Assembly (NCBI GenBank): GCA_029006195.1 | Contig: JAQXGH010000019.1 | Location: 1-64,000, forward strand | Source: Bacillota bacterium | GTDB lineage: Bacteria; Bacillota; Clostridia; Peptostreptococcales; Anaerovoracaceae | Direction of reading: 5' to 3' | Length of the DNA: 64,000 nucleotides | Shown here: piece after piece, positions 25,256 to 32,967 of the stretch | Position numbering within the stretch: position 1 is the first letter of the stretch | Layout of the letters: each line of letters opens with the position of its first letter | The notes under the pieces: model-generated | The model's database searches: none | What the model saw: the letters and a program-made list of their open reading frames with translations, nothing else | What the model was told of the DNA's origin: nothing | Program-made: the position numbers and the translations under genes

Positions 25256-26393
25256 ATGAATATACCTCCTTGCCTTCTACAAATGTCTTAAGGCATCTGC
25301 CGTTAACTTTCCAGCCGTCAAATGGAGTTGCACGGCCCATTGTCTTGAATGTGCTTGGGTCAAGAACGTACTCTTCGTCAAGATCCCAAACTGTATAATC
25401 TCCTTCACTTACAGGCAGTCCAAATCTCTTTGCAGGCGCGATCGCCATAAGTTCGATCAGCTTTTCCAAAGTGATAATGCCTTCCTTGACCAACCTAGAG
25501 TATAAAACAGGGAATGCTGTTTCCAGACCGATAATACCGAAAGCGCACTTGTCAAATTCCTGGCCCTTTTCTTCTGCGCTGTGTGGCGCATGGTCAGTTG
25601 CCAACATATCGATAGTGCCGTCCTTTAATGCCTCGATCAGTGCCTGTCTATCCTCTTCGAACTTGATAGGCGGATTCATCTTAAATCTTCCAGCCGGTCT
25701 GCCGCCCTCTGCCATTTCGCCGATCGCATCGTAAACATCGTCGCGAGTCAGCAGCAGATAATGTGCAGCTGTTTCACAAGTTACGTCCAGGCCTTCAGCC
25801 TTAGCCTGTCTGATCAGTTCAACTGATTCCTTAGTGGAAACGTGGCACATGTGATAGCTGCATCCTGTCTTTCTAACCAGTTCCAGGTCTCTAGCCAGCT
25901 GCTTGTATTCAGCTTCTGAGCTTTCTCTCGGATAGTTGTTATCCTCGCAGTGAGCAACAACCAGCTTGCCGTACTTCTTGGCCTTGATCATAGCCTCTTC
26001 CATATAGTCGTCGTTCATTACGCCAACGCCGTCATCTGTAAAAGCTACAACCTTATCTGCCAGTCCATCGATATCAGCCATTACTTCGCCCTTTTCACCA
26101 ACAGTGATAGCACCGTAAGGAATAGTTTTGACGATGGCATCTTTATCGATAGCATCCTGCTGAACCTTAAGGTTCTCGATGCTATCCGGACAAGGATTCA
26201 GGTTAGGCATCGAGAGAATGCAGGTGAAGCCGCCGGCAGCCGCTGAAGCAGTACCAGTTGCCACAGTTTCTTTATAACAAAAACCCGGTTCTCTTAAATG
26301 TACATGTACATCTACAAAACCGGGAAATGCAAAAACGTCTTTATTATCAATCGTCATAGTTTTTATTCTGTTTGGGTTTACTCTGTCTGTCAT
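25245..26393 (-). CDS. pyrC: Dihydroorotase
   Basis: A 382-residue class I dihydroorotase of the amidohydrolase superfamily, which cyclises carbamoyl-aspartate. The metal-binding HVHLREPG is near 31, HCED and HMCHVST follow, and LATDHAPH holds the catalytic Asp. The N-terminal small domain is shorter than usual but complete enough to fold with the C-terminal strands. GGAGG precedes the ATG. It is the first gene of the pyr operon. Confidence 0.95.
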   Translation of the reverse strand: MTDRVNPNRIKTMTIDNKDVFAFPGFVDVHVHLREPGFCYKETVATGTASAAAGGFTCILSMPNLNPCPDSIENLKVQQDAIDKDAIVKTIPYGAITVGEKGEVMADIDGLADKVVAFTDDGVGVMNDDYMEEAMIKAKKYGKLVVAHCEDNNYPRESSEAEYKQLARDLELVRKTGCSYHMCHVSTKESVELIRQAKAEGLDVTCETAAHYLLLTRDDVYDAIGEMAEGGRPAGRFKMNPPIKFEEDRQALIEALKDGTIDMLATDHAPHSAEEKGQEFDKCAFGIIGLETAFPVLYSRLVKEGIITLEKLIELMAIAPAKRFGLPVSEGDYTVWDLDEEYVLDPSTFKTMGRATPFDGWKVNGRCLKTFVEGKEVYSYDR

Positions 26394-26438
26394 TTCATTC
26401 CTCCAAAACTAAAACTGAATTCGCGCTTAATCTTATTA

Positions 26439-26468
26439 TTTATATCATACTCAGGGGGTTAACGTCAA
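26439..26468 (-). promoter_or_regulatory. Promoter of the pyr operon
   Basis: TTGACG (26463-26468) and TATAAA (26439-26444) on the minus strand with an 18-bp spacer. The leader before pyrC is only about 40 bases, too short for a PyrR-type attenuator; no such structure is seen. Confidence 0.65.
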
Positions 26469-26474
26469 CGTAAT

Positions 26475-26500
26475 TAAAGGACGCTAAGTAGCGTCCTTAA
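26475..26500 (-). terminator. Terminator of the amino-acid ABC transporter genes
   Basis: A perfect 10-bp stem (AAGGACGCTA/TAGCGTCCTT, around 26478-26499) directly after the ATPase gene stop codon. The T-tract is short on either strand, so termination may be partial. Confidence 0.6.
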
Positions 26501-26502
26501 TT

Positions 26503-27249
26503 TTATCTATTCATAGAACTCAGGAATTCCTTGAGTCTATCAGTTTTAGGATTATTGAAAATTTCTTGTGATGTTCCCTGCTCTGCGATTACGCCCTTAT
26601 CCATGAAGATAACTTTGTCGGCAACGTCGCGAGCGAAGGCCATTTCGTGAGTAACAACTACCATTGTGTTGTCTTTTGACTTGAGTCCCTTGATTACGCG
26701 AAGTACTTCGCCTGTAAGTTCAGGGTCAAGTGCTGAAGTCGGTTCGTCAAAGCAGAGGATATCCGGATCCATTGCCAGTGCTCTGGCGATAGCAACTCTC
26801 TGCTGCTGGCCGCCCGAAAGCTCCCATGGATAGTTATTTGTCTTTTCTGTAAGACCAACTTTAGCGATAAGCTCGTCAGCGTGCTTATCAAGTTCTTCAG
26901 CTGTGCCTTTGCCCAGAAGCTTTGGCGCCAGCGTAATGTTTTCTTTTACTGTGTACTGCGGGAACAGATTGAACTGCTGGAATACCATGCCGAAATGCAG
27001 ACGGTTCTTTCTGATTTCCGCTTCAGTGATTCCCTTTTCTCCGTCAAATACAACTTCGTCGTTAACCTTGATGAGTCCCTTTTCGGCAATTTCAAGATAA
27101 TTGATGCACTTAAGCAGTGTAGTCTTGCCGCCGCCGGATGAACCGATGATAGCTAAGACTTCACCCTTCTCAAGTGAAATGTCTACGCCCTTCAGAACCT
27201 CAAGCTTACCAAAGGACTTATGCAGGTTTTGAACTTCTAATATGCCCAT
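26503..27249 (-). CDS. Polar amino-acid ABC transporter, ATPase subunit
   Basis: A 248-residue ATPase of the GlnQ/HisP group that powers amino-acid import. Walker [13 protein letters not shown] near 36, Q-loop [11 protein letters not shown], signature [15 protein letters not shown], Walker [14 protein letters not shown] and the switch VTHEM are all intact. It follows the permease by 12 bp; the substrate-binding protein gene lies upstream of both. Which amino acid is carried cannot be read from the sequence. Confidence 0.93.
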   Translation of the reverse strand: MGILEVQNLHKSFGKLEVLKGVDISLEKGEVLAIIGSSGGGKTTLLKCINYLEIAEKGLIKVNDEVVFDGEKGITEAEIRKNRLHFGMVFQQFNLFPQYTVKENITLAPKLLGKGTAEELDKHADELIAKVGLTEKTNNYPWELSGGQQQRVAIARALAMDPDILCFDEPTSALDPELTGEVLRVIKGLKSKDNTMVVVTHEMAFARDVADKVIFMDKGVIAEQGTSQEIFNNPKTDRLKEFLSSMNR

Positions 27250-27261
27250 CTTTGATCCTCC

Positions 27262-27918
27262 TTATTTGAAATAGCTGAGTTTCTTCTCGAGCTGATTGAA
27301 ACCGATAGTGATGAGACCACTGAACAGCAGGTAGTAAGCACCTGTCATAAAGAGTGGCCAAATGAGACCGTCAGACTTGATGAACAGCTGACCAGCCCAA
27401 ATGATTTCGTATACCGCGATGATTCTTGCCAGTGAAGTATCCTTAACCAGGTTGATAACTTCGTTTGAAATTGGCGGCAGGATTCTCTTTATTACCTGGA
27501 GCAGGATTATCTTAAAGAATACCTGTCTCTTAGTAAGACCCAGAACCGCGCCGGCATCATACTGGCCCTGCGAAATCGATTCGATGCCGCCTCTGAAAAT
27601 TTCTGAGAAGTAAGCACCGTAGTTAATTATAAAAGCAACAATAACAGCCACAAATCTGCCGCTGTTTCCCATTCCCCAAAGATTCTGTCCAAGTATAAGT
27701 CCCGGACCGTAGTAGATGATAATCAGCTGCAGCATGAGAGGCGTACCTCTGATGATCCAGACAACTGTTTTAGCCACGGCCTTCAGTGGGAAAAATTTAC
27801 TCATTGAGCCAAACGATATGATAAGACCAAGTGGAAGCGCTCCTAAAAGTGTAAGGAAGAAGATTTCCAAAGTCTTCACACTACCATTTGTCAGCTCAAG
27901 CATAACCTGCTGAAACAT
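27262..27918 (-). CDS. Polar amino-acid ABC transporter, permease subunit
   Basis: A 218-residue integral membrane protein of the HEQRo (HisM/GlnP) type with about five hydrophobic segments. The EAA-loop that docks to the ATPase reads YFSEIFRGGIESISQGQYDAGAVLGLT near 105-135. A single permease gene suggests a homodimer. It lies downstream of a hairpin that separates it from the substrate-binding protein gene. Confidence 0.93.
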   Translation of the reverse strand: MFQQVMLELTNGSVKTLEIFFLTLLGALPLGLIISFGSMSKFFPLKAVAKTVVWIIRGTPLMLQLIIIYYGPGLILGQNLWGMGNSGRFVAVIVAFIINYGAYFSEIFRGGIESISQGQYDAGAVLGLTKRQVFFKIILLQVIKRILPPISNEVINLVKDTSLARIIAVYEIIWAGQLFIKSDGLIWPLFMTGAYYLLFSGLITIGFNQLEKKLSYFK

Positions 27919-27975
27919 ATGTTATTCTCCGTTCTAGTGATATAGTTTATAGCTTTTGCAAAATAAAACGAAAAA

Positions 27976-28005
27976 TTTAGCTTACCTCAAAAGAGGCAAG
28001 CTAAA
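27976..28005 (-). terminator. Intra-operon terminator/attenuator after the substrate-binding protein gene
   Basis: A 13-bp stem with one mismatch (TTTAGCTTACCTC at 27976-27988, GAGGCAAGCTAAA at 27993-28005, loop AAAA) followed leftward by TTTTTCGTTTTATTTT. Partial read-through would give more binding protein than membrane subunits, a common arrangement. Confidence 0.8.
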
Positions 28006-28027
28006 CTATATTTGACCGAAATTTTAA

Positions 28028-28840
28028 TTACTTCTGTTCGATGATTGATTCCTGAGTACCGTAAGTCTTAGCGATTTCTTCGATTGTACCATCGGCATAA
28101 GCAGCTACCAGGTATTCGTTCAGTGAAGCAGCCATGTCTGAGCCCTTTCTGAAACCAACGCCGTACAGTTCTTCGTTAAGACCAACTGTTGCAACGAGTT
28201 CAGGATATGAAGTGCCTTCGCCTACCATAGCGCCAGCCATGAGTGAGTCGATAATGCAAGCATCTGCAGTACCAGCAGCAACTTCCATTACAGCATCAGC
28301 CTGAGTTTCAACGCCTGTTGCATCAAAACCGTTTGCTGTAGCCTGTTCTTCACCAGCTGAACCAGCTTCTACTGCGAATGCCAGATCTGCACAATCTTCT
28401 GCGCTCTTGATGCCAGCAGCCTTATCCTTGTTTACTACTACAACCTGTGCGTTGTTGCAGTAAGCATTTGAAGTTTCCATAGCTTCCATAACACCGTCTG
28501 TTAAAGTCATGCCGTTCCATACGCAGTCGATGTTCTTATTTTCAAGTTCCATTTCCTTGCTGTCCCAGTTGATTTCGATGAATTCAACGTCAACGCCGAT
28601 TGATTCGCCGTATGCCTTAGCCAGGTCAGCGTCAAAACCGATCCATTCGCCGTTGTCATCCTTGTAATCCATTGGAGCAAAGTCTGTAATACCAACTACC
28701 ATTGTGCCCTTGTCCTGAACGTATGCCAGATCTGATGCGTTTTCATCAGTAGCTTCATTTGAGCCACCGCAACCAGTCATTGCTACCATACCCAGTGCCA
28801 GAACTGCAACTGATAATAATGCAAGTAATTTCTTTCTCAT
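28028..28840 (-). CDS. Amino-acid ABC transporter substrate-binding lipoprotein
   Basis: A 270-residue extracellular solute-binding protein of family 3. The signal peptide ends in a lipobox-like AMTGC (Cys24), so it is lipid-anchored. The mature protein begins with an acidic stretch and shows the family blocks GTMVVGITDFAPMDY, GFDADLAKAYGESIG and the C-terminal DGTIEEIAKTYG. The ATG at 28840 is chosen, with GAGGAG before it; a GTG 27 bp upstream covers the binding site. First gene of the transporter operon. Confidence 0.92.
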   Translation of the reverse strand: MRKKLLALLSVAVLALGMVAMTGCGGSNEATDENASDLAYVQDKGTMVVGITDFAPMDYKDDNGEWIGFDADLAKAYGESIGVDVEFIEINWDSKEMELENKNIDCVWNGMTLTDGVMEAMETSNAYCNNAQVVVVNKDKAAGIKSAEDCADLAFAVEAGSAGEEQATANGFDATGVETQADAVMEVAAGTADACIIDSLMAGAMVGEGTSYPELVATVGLNEELYGVGFRKGSDMAASLNEYLVAAYADGTIEEIAKTYGTQESIIEQK

Positions 28841-28899
28841 TTTCAATTCTCCTCTAATACTTAACACAAATTATATTATATGCCATTTCGTACCTTGTT

Positions 28900-28937
28900 T
28901 TACATTATCACTTTATCACGCTAAATCGATAATGTAA
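28900..28937 (-). promoter_or_regulatory. Inverted repeat in the leader of the substrate-binding protein gene
   Basis: Perfect 10-bp arms TTACATTATC (28900-28909) and GATAATGTAA (28928-28937) with an 18-nt centre, starting within about 5 bases of the predicted transcription start. It could be an RNA stem-loop or an operator; the sequence does not decide. Confidence 0.45.
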
Positions 28938-28948
28938 TGAACATTTAT

Positions 28949-28977
28949 ACAATACTATAGAGCTCGAGGATTGTCAA
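28949..28977 (-). promoter_or_regulatory. Promoter of the amino-acid ABC transporter operon
   Basis: A consensus TTGACA (28972-28977) and TATTGT (28949-28954) on the minus strand with a 17-bp spacer, giving a leader of about 100 bases. Confidence 0.7.
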
Positions 28978-28984
28978 GTAATTA

Positions 28985-29032
28985 TCACTCGTAATGTGTC
29001 CACATTCTAATGATTCTCACCGTTTTGATATC
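28985..29032 (-). pseudogene. Remnant of a RelE-type toxin C-terminus
   Basis: Directly after the antitoxin stop codon, in the same frame, 15 codons read DIKTVRIIRMWTHYE and then stop. An ending like IIRMWTHYE is typical of RelE/ParE-superfamily toxins encoded next to YefM-like antitoxins. The rest of a roughly 90-residue toxin is missing, so a deletion probably fused the antitoxin end to the last bases of the toxin gene. The match rests on a short peptide and position. Confidence 0.55.
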
Positions 29033-29275
29033 TTAAAACACTTCGCAGTCTTCCAAAGGCTCCAACCTTGCTTTCTCAACACTTTCGCTAAAGCCTGGTA
29101 TTGAATTAAGATATAGAGTCTCTTGAATTGCAGACCAATCTTCTTCAGAAATAATTACCACATTATTTCCTGTAGAAGCATTATAGACATGCATTTCTTC
29201 GTGACATTCGCACACCTCGTTAGCGATCTTATATATATCTTTCCTAGCATTTGTAATGCTGATAGTCTTAGCCAT
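29033..29275 (-). CDS. Orphan YefM/Phd-family antitoxin
   Basis: An 80-residue protein starting MAKTISITNARKDIYKIANEV, the DNA-binding N-terminal part of YefM/Phd antitoxins, followed by VVIISEEDWSAIQETLYL and an acidic tail LEPLEDCEVF that would normally block the toxin. AAAGGGGC precedes the ATG at 29275; an in-frame ATG 45 bp upstream lies in the operator and is not used. No complete toxin gene follows, only a 15-codon remnant. It may still repress its own promoter and could act as an anti-addiction protein against related toxins (inference). Confidence 0.85.
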   Translation of the reverse strand: MAKTISITNARKDIYKIANEVCECHEEMHVYNASTGNNVVIISEEDWSAIQETLYLNSIPGFSESVEKARLEPLEDCEVF

Positions 29276-29292
29276 TATTTGCCCCTTTCTTT

Positions 29293-29316
29293 TAGCGTAC
29301 GCATATACGTACGCTA
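29293..29316. promoter_or_regulatory. Palindromic operator of the antitoxin gene
   Basis: Perfect 9-bp arms TAGCGTACG and CGTACGCTA around CATATA, located just downstream of the -10 and upstream of the antitoxin start. The position and symmetry fit autoregulation by a dimeric YefM-like repressor. Confidence 0.65.
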
Positions 29317-29331
29317 TCACTATTTGTTCTC

Positions 29332-29360
29332 AGTATATTAATCACCCTGGCTCAAAACAA
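29332..29360 (-). promoter_or_regulatory. Promoter of the antitoxin gene
   Basis: TTGTTT (29355-29360) and TATACT (29332-29337) on the minus strand with a 17-bp spacer. The palindromic operator starts about 16 bp downstream of the -10. Confidence 0.6.
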
Positions 29361-29398
29361 TCAAATTTTCATTAAATGTAATATAACAGTAAAAAAGA

Positions 29399-30217
29399 CT
29401 ATTCAAATCCAAAACAAAGCGTCTTATCCGAATGGCTATCACTTGACCAAATAAACTTGCCGCCTTTACCCGCGATGTATTCGCGAATAGGTTTTGACGG
29501 ATACGGATCAGTTTTATAGCCTCTGGAAATTGCTCCGGTATTGATTTCAAACGGTACGCCGGATTCAAGCAGTTTATCCGCTGCTGACTTCCATGCTGCC
29601 ACATATCTGGGATCGTTTTCGTCAAAGACAGCATACTTATCGTTGAACTTACAAACCAGATCAAAATGTCCAATGATATTTGGCTTTATGTCCTCGGCTA
29701 CTTTTGACATTGTATTGAAATACTCAGCCGTCAAAGCGTAGATGTCACCGTCAAAATATCTTTCGGCTGCTGCCTCTAGAATTTCCGCCCCATCGTCAAC
29801 CGGAATATACGCCCAGCCATCAACTTCATAGTATCCAAGTTCCTGGCCGAGAAGATCTGCCCTTGGCGCATCCGGCCCTTTGGCAGGGACGCGTATATAA
29901 TGAACGGAACCAATCACATAATCCCACTTATCCATGGGATAATCCGAGAAATAGTCCTGCTCAATTCCGCAGTACACATCAATCTTGTCCTTGTACTTCT
30001 CCGCCAAAGCTCTTATCTCATCGTGGTATTTGACGATGTTTTCTAAGGACATGCAATATCTTTCATCAAAACTTGTGTAAACGTGCCCAGAAATTCCTAC
30101 AGCCTTAAGTCCGCCGTCGATCGCTGCCAAAACCATTTCTTCTGCGCTATTCTTACCATCGCAGTAAGTAGTGTGCATATGAAAATCCTTTGGCCCTTTG
30201 ATTTCCATTAAGTTCAT
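29399..30217 (-). CDS. hisK: PHP-family histidinol-phosphatase
   Basis: A 272-residue metal-dependent phosphatase of the PHP superfamily (HisJ/HisK type), not the HAD type. Metal ligands are seen in DFHMHTTYCDG (11-21), GISGHVYTSF, GIEQDYF, GSVHYIR, IGHFDLVCKF and SSDSHSD. It converts histidinol phosphate to histidinol. It starts directly at the hisI stop codon, with GGAGG upstream of the ATG, so it belongs to the his gene set. The chain stops soon after LCFGFE, but 272 residues is within the family range. Confidence 0.9.
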   Translation of the reverse strand: MNLMEIKGPKDFHMHTTYCDGKNSAEEMVLAAIDGGLKAVGISGHVYTSFDERYCMSLENIVKYHDEIRALAEKYKDKIDVYCGIEQDYFSDYPMDKWDYVIGSVHYIRVPAKGPDAPRADLLGQELGYYEVDGWAYIPVDDGAEILEAAAERYFDGDIYALTAEYFNTMSKVAEDIKPNIIGHFDLVCKFNDKYAVFDENDPRYVAAWKSAADKLLESGVPFEINTGAISRGYKTDPYPSKPIREYIAGKGGKFIWSSDSHSDKTLCFGFE

Positions 30218-30547
30218 TTATTCTTCCTCCAGTACAGGGAATTCGAAACATGAATAATTGCCAAGGTGGCAAGCTGGTCCGTCTGGATGAACCATAACAA
30301 CAAGCGCGTCCTTATCGCAGTCAGCTGTAATTGATACAATGTGCTGATAGTTACCGCTAGTGTCGCCCTTCAGCCAAAGTTCCTGTCTTGATCTTGACCA
30401 GAAGCAGGTCAGTCTCTTATCCAGGGAAATCTGCAGACTCTCTTTATTCATATATGCCAATGTGAGGACCGCCTTAGTATCTGCATCTTGTACGATTGCA
30501 GGAATCAGTCCCTTTTCGTCAAATTTTAACTCTTCAATCTTTACCAT
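30218..30547 (-). CDS. hisI: Phosphoribosyl-AMP cyclohydrolase
   Basis: A 109-residue single-domain enzyme that opens the adenine ring of PR-AMP in histidine synthesis. Family blocks: AYMNKESLQISL, TCFWSRSRQELWLKGDTSGN near 47-66, the zinc/metal cysteines and aspartates in ADCDKDALVV and GPACHLGNYSCF. The HisE pyrophosphatase domain that is often fused at the C-terminus is absent, and no hisE is found in this window. It is separated from hisF by 327 bp of terminator and repeat sequence. Confidence 0.95.
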   Translation of the reverse strand: MVKIEELKFDEKGLIPAIVQDADTKAVLTLAYMNKESLQISLDKRLTCFWSRSRQELWLKGDTSGNYQHIVSITADCDKDALVVMVHPDGPACHLGNYSCFEFPVLEEE

Positions 30548-30559
30548 TCCGTTTCTCCT

Positions 30560-30820
30560 TATCTTGAACTTGTCTGTTTACGCATATTTTCCGTATTATT
30601 ACAAGTCACACCCAGCCCAACTTGTCGGTTCTGTCCATTAGTGCCCATTTTTTCAAGTTTTAGCCCTCTGCAAAACCTACAAACTTGTACAGCCCACTCT
30701 TTTTCAGTCAGCTCGACAAGTTAACTTGCCATATACCTCGAAAGAGCCGAAACCCGACAAGTCCACCGCTCCGCCACTTGTAAAACACCTGCGAAACGCC
30801 AAATCCCGACAAGTCAAGCA
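30560..30820. repeat. CGACAAGT repeat block C between hisF and hisI
   Basis: This gene-free stretch of about 260 bp holds about ten copies of the core in both directions: CGACAAGT at 30714-30721, 30755-30762 and 30807-30814; ACTTGTCG at 30620-30627; ACTTGTC at 30568; ACTTGTAC at 30683; plus partial copies. The parts TGCAAAACCTACAAACTTGT, TTTTTCAGTCAG and CAAGTTTTAGCC also occur in block B. Spacing between cores is irregular (about 15-50 bp). No open reading frame of note and no cas-like features. Confidence 0.8.
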
Positions 30821-30837
30821 CCAGTCCAACTAAAACA

Positions 30838-30859
30838 GCGAACGCGAGTCCGCGTTCGC
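30838..30859 (-). terminator. Terminator downstream of hisF
   Basis: Perfect 9-bp stem GCGAACGCG/CGCGTTCGC with loop AGTC, followed leftward by TGTTTTAG. The T-run is short, so it may only reduce transcription into hisI-hisK. Confidence 0.65.
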
Positions 30860-30874
30860 CGCCATTCACATAGT

Positions 30875-31633
30875 TTATCTCCTAGTCAGAATGCCGTGTG
30901 CCGCCATTTCCTTCTTAAGGTCGCTGATCGAAACTTCGCCGAAGTGGAAAATAGAAGCTGCCAGTCCTGCATCGATATCTGGAATCTCATCGAACAGTTC
31001 AATAAAATCGTTGATGCATCCAGCACCGCCTGAAGCGATAACTGGAACATTAACAGCTTCGCACACCTTCTTCAGGAGCGGAATATCGAAGCCATTCTTC
31101 ACGCCATCTGTATCGATGGAGTTTACAACAACTTCGCCAGCACCATTGCCAACGCAGCGCTTGATCCATTCGATAGCTTCAAGACCAGTATTTTCACGAC
31201 CGCCCTTAGCGAATACGCGGTATACTCCGTCTACCAGTGAAATATCACATGAAATAACTACGCACTGGTCGCCATAAAGCTTAGCAGCTTCTTCGATAAT
31301 GCCAGGATTTCTGATAGCACCTGAGTTTACGCTTACCTTATCAGCGCCGCACTTCAGAACTCTATCGAAATCGGCAATGCTATTGATGCCGCCGCCAACA
31401 GTAAGCGGGATAAATACCTTACTTGCTGTTTCGCAAAGAATATCTGTGAAAATCTTTCTGCCGTCGCTTGATGCTGTGATGTCATAAAAGACCAGCTCGT
31501 CAGCGCCGTTCTTTGTATAGAATTCAGCCAGCTCGATCGGTGAATTAACATCGTTTAAGCCCTGAAATTTTACACCCTTTACAACACGTCCGTCCTTAAC
31601 GTCCAGACATGGGATAATTCTCTTAGTAATCAT
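30875..31633 (-). CDS. hisF: Imidazole glycerol phosphate synthase, cyclase subunit
   Basis: A 252-residue TIM barrel that, with HisH, converts PRFAR to imidazole glycerol phosphate and AICAR. The start IIPCLDVKDGRVVKGV contains the catalytic Asp (near residue 11), and the second Asp lies in VNSIDTDGVKNGFD; the two phosphate sites are GGGI and ASGGAG. It overlaps the hisA stop by one base. Confidence 0.97.
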   Translation of the reverse strand: MITKRIIPCLDVKDGRVVKGVKFQGLNDVNSPIELAEFYTKNGADELVFYDITASSDGRKIFTDILCETASKVFIPLTVGGGINSIADFDRVLKCGADKVSVNSGAIRNPGIIEEAAKLYGDQCVVISCDISLVDGVYRVFAKGGRENTGLEAIEWIKRCVGNGAGEVVVNSIDTDGVKNGFDIPLLKKVCEAVNVPVIASGGAGCINDFIELFDEIPDIDAGLAASIFHFGEVSISDLKKEMAAHGILTRR

Positions 31634-32346
31634 TACTCTGCCACCTCTACTGCTTTCTTAAGGTCAATGGCCTTTGTATAATAAGCCTTGCCGATGATCG
31701 CGCCATAAAGGCCCGCACCTGCCAGACGCTCAACATCGTCCATTGACGATACACCGCCTGAAGCAGTGATGTTCATATCGAAACGCTTCATCAGTTCAGC
31801 ATAAAGTTCATGGTTAGTGCCCTTCATTGCGCCGTCCTTAGAAATATCTGTACAGATAATAGTCTTAACACCCAGGGCCTGCATCTTAGTGCAGAAATCA
31901 TAAACGTTTTCTTCAGTCTTTTCTGTCCAGCCCTTTACTGCTACAAAGCCGTCTTTGATATCGACGCCTATTGCGATCTTCGGACCGTACTTTTCGACTG
32001 CAGCCTTCGCGAATTCAGGGTCCTTTACTGCGGCAGTACCCAGTATAACTCTATCAAGACCCGCTTCAATATATTTATCGACCACTTCCATACTTCTGAT
32101 GCCGCCGCCGATCTCACAGAAAAGCCCACTGCTTTCCTTGATTCTGCAAACTACATCCAGATTAGGAGTGTTGCCATCGCGAGCGCCTTCAAGGTCCACG
32201 ATATGAATCGCCTTAGCGCCGCAAGCTGCAAAGTCCAGGCCGATTTCTTCCGGATACTCGCTGTAAACTGTCATCTCATCGTAACGGCCCTTATATAATC
32301 TAACTGCTTTACCTTCATAGAGGTCTATTGCCGGAAACAAAATCAT
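31633..32346 (-). CDS. hisA: ProFAR isomerase
   Basis: A 237-residue TIM barrel homologous to HisF that isomerises ProFAR to PRFAR by an Amadori reaction. ILFPAIDLYEGKAVRLYKG carries the catalytic Asp near 8; IGGGIRSMEV and ASGGVSSMDD are the phosphate-binding loops, and CTDISKDGAMKG holds the second Asp. It lies 3 bp after hisH and overlaps hisF. Confidence 0.97.
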   Translation of the reverse strand: MILFPAIDLYEGKAVRLYKGRYDEMTVYSEYPEEIGLDFAACGAKAIHIVDLEGARDGNTPNLDVVCRIKESSGLFCEIGGGIRSMEVVDKYIEAGLDRVILGTAAVKDPEFAKAAVEKYGPKIAIGVDIKDGFVAVKGWTEKTEENVYDFCTKMQALGVKTIICTDISKDGAMKGTNHELYAELMKRFDMNITASGGVSSMDDVERLAGAGLYGAIIGKAYYTKAIDLKKAVEVAE

Positions 32347-32349
32347 CCG

Positions 32350-32967
32350 TTAACCCTCCATTTCGCAGAATGCTCTCAGAATCTTCATGCCAACTTCGCC
32401 GCTCTTTTCCGGATGGAACTGGCAGCCGAATACGTTGCCGTCAGCAAGGGCTGCAGTCAGCTGAGCGCCATACTCAGTTGAAGCAATTGTCGATTCAGCA
32501 CAGTCAGTTGCATAATATGAATGTACGAAATAAACATAATCGCCCTCTTCAATGTACTTAAAGAGCGGGCTCTTGCCGTTTTCGAACTTCAGCGCATTCC
32601 AGCCGATGTGCGGAATCTTGTAATTTGCAGGTGCCACGTCTGCGATTGGAACAACACTACCCTTGATCAGACCCAGGCCTTCGTGTTCACCATATTCGTA
32701 GCTCTTTTCGAGCAAAAGCTGCATACCCAGACAAATACCCATCAGCGGTTTACCAGCCTTTGCAACTTCCATTACGATATCAGCCATTCCTGATTCTCTA
32801 AGCTTATTTGCCGCATCTTCGTAAGCGCCAACACCTGGCAGAATTATTCTGTCGGCATTTCTAATTTTCTCAATATCTGATGTTACCTCTGCCTCTTCAC
32901 CGATATACTTTAGTGAACTCTGCAGAGAAAACAAATTTCCTACACCATAGTCAATTATTGCTATCAC
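32350..32967 (-). CDS. hisH: Imidazole glycerol phosphate synthase, glutaminase subunit
   Basis: A 205-residue class I amidotransferase that feeds ammonia to HisF. The nucleophile cysteine is in GICLGMQLL near residue 80, and the His-Glu pair is in GCQFHPEKSGEVG near the C-terminus. The oxyanion region LPGVGAYEDA is normal. It overlaps hisB by one base. Confidence 0.97.
   Translation of the reverse strand: MIAIIDYGVGNLFSLQSSLKYIGEEAEVTSDIEKIRNADRIILPGVGAYEDAANKLRESGMADIVMEVAKAGKPLMGICLGMQLLLEKSYEYGEHEGLGLIKGSVVPIADVAPANYKIPHIGWNALKFENGKSPLFKYIEEGDYVYFVHSYYATDCAESTIASTEYGAQLTAALADGNVFGCQFHPEKSGEVGMKILRAFCEMEG

Noticed and set aside
26394-26470. PyrR-binding attenuator before pyrC
   Set aside because: The leader from the predicted start site is only about 40 bases and shows no antiterminator or terminator pair.
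29399-29450. C-terminal truncation of the histidinol-phosphatase
   Set aside because: The chain ends soon after the last metal-binding motif, but 272 residues is within the normal size of HisK-type PHP enzymes.
30560-30820. CRISPR array
   Set aside because: The repeated core is only about 8 bp, occurs in both orientations and at irregular spacing, and there are no cas genes nearby.
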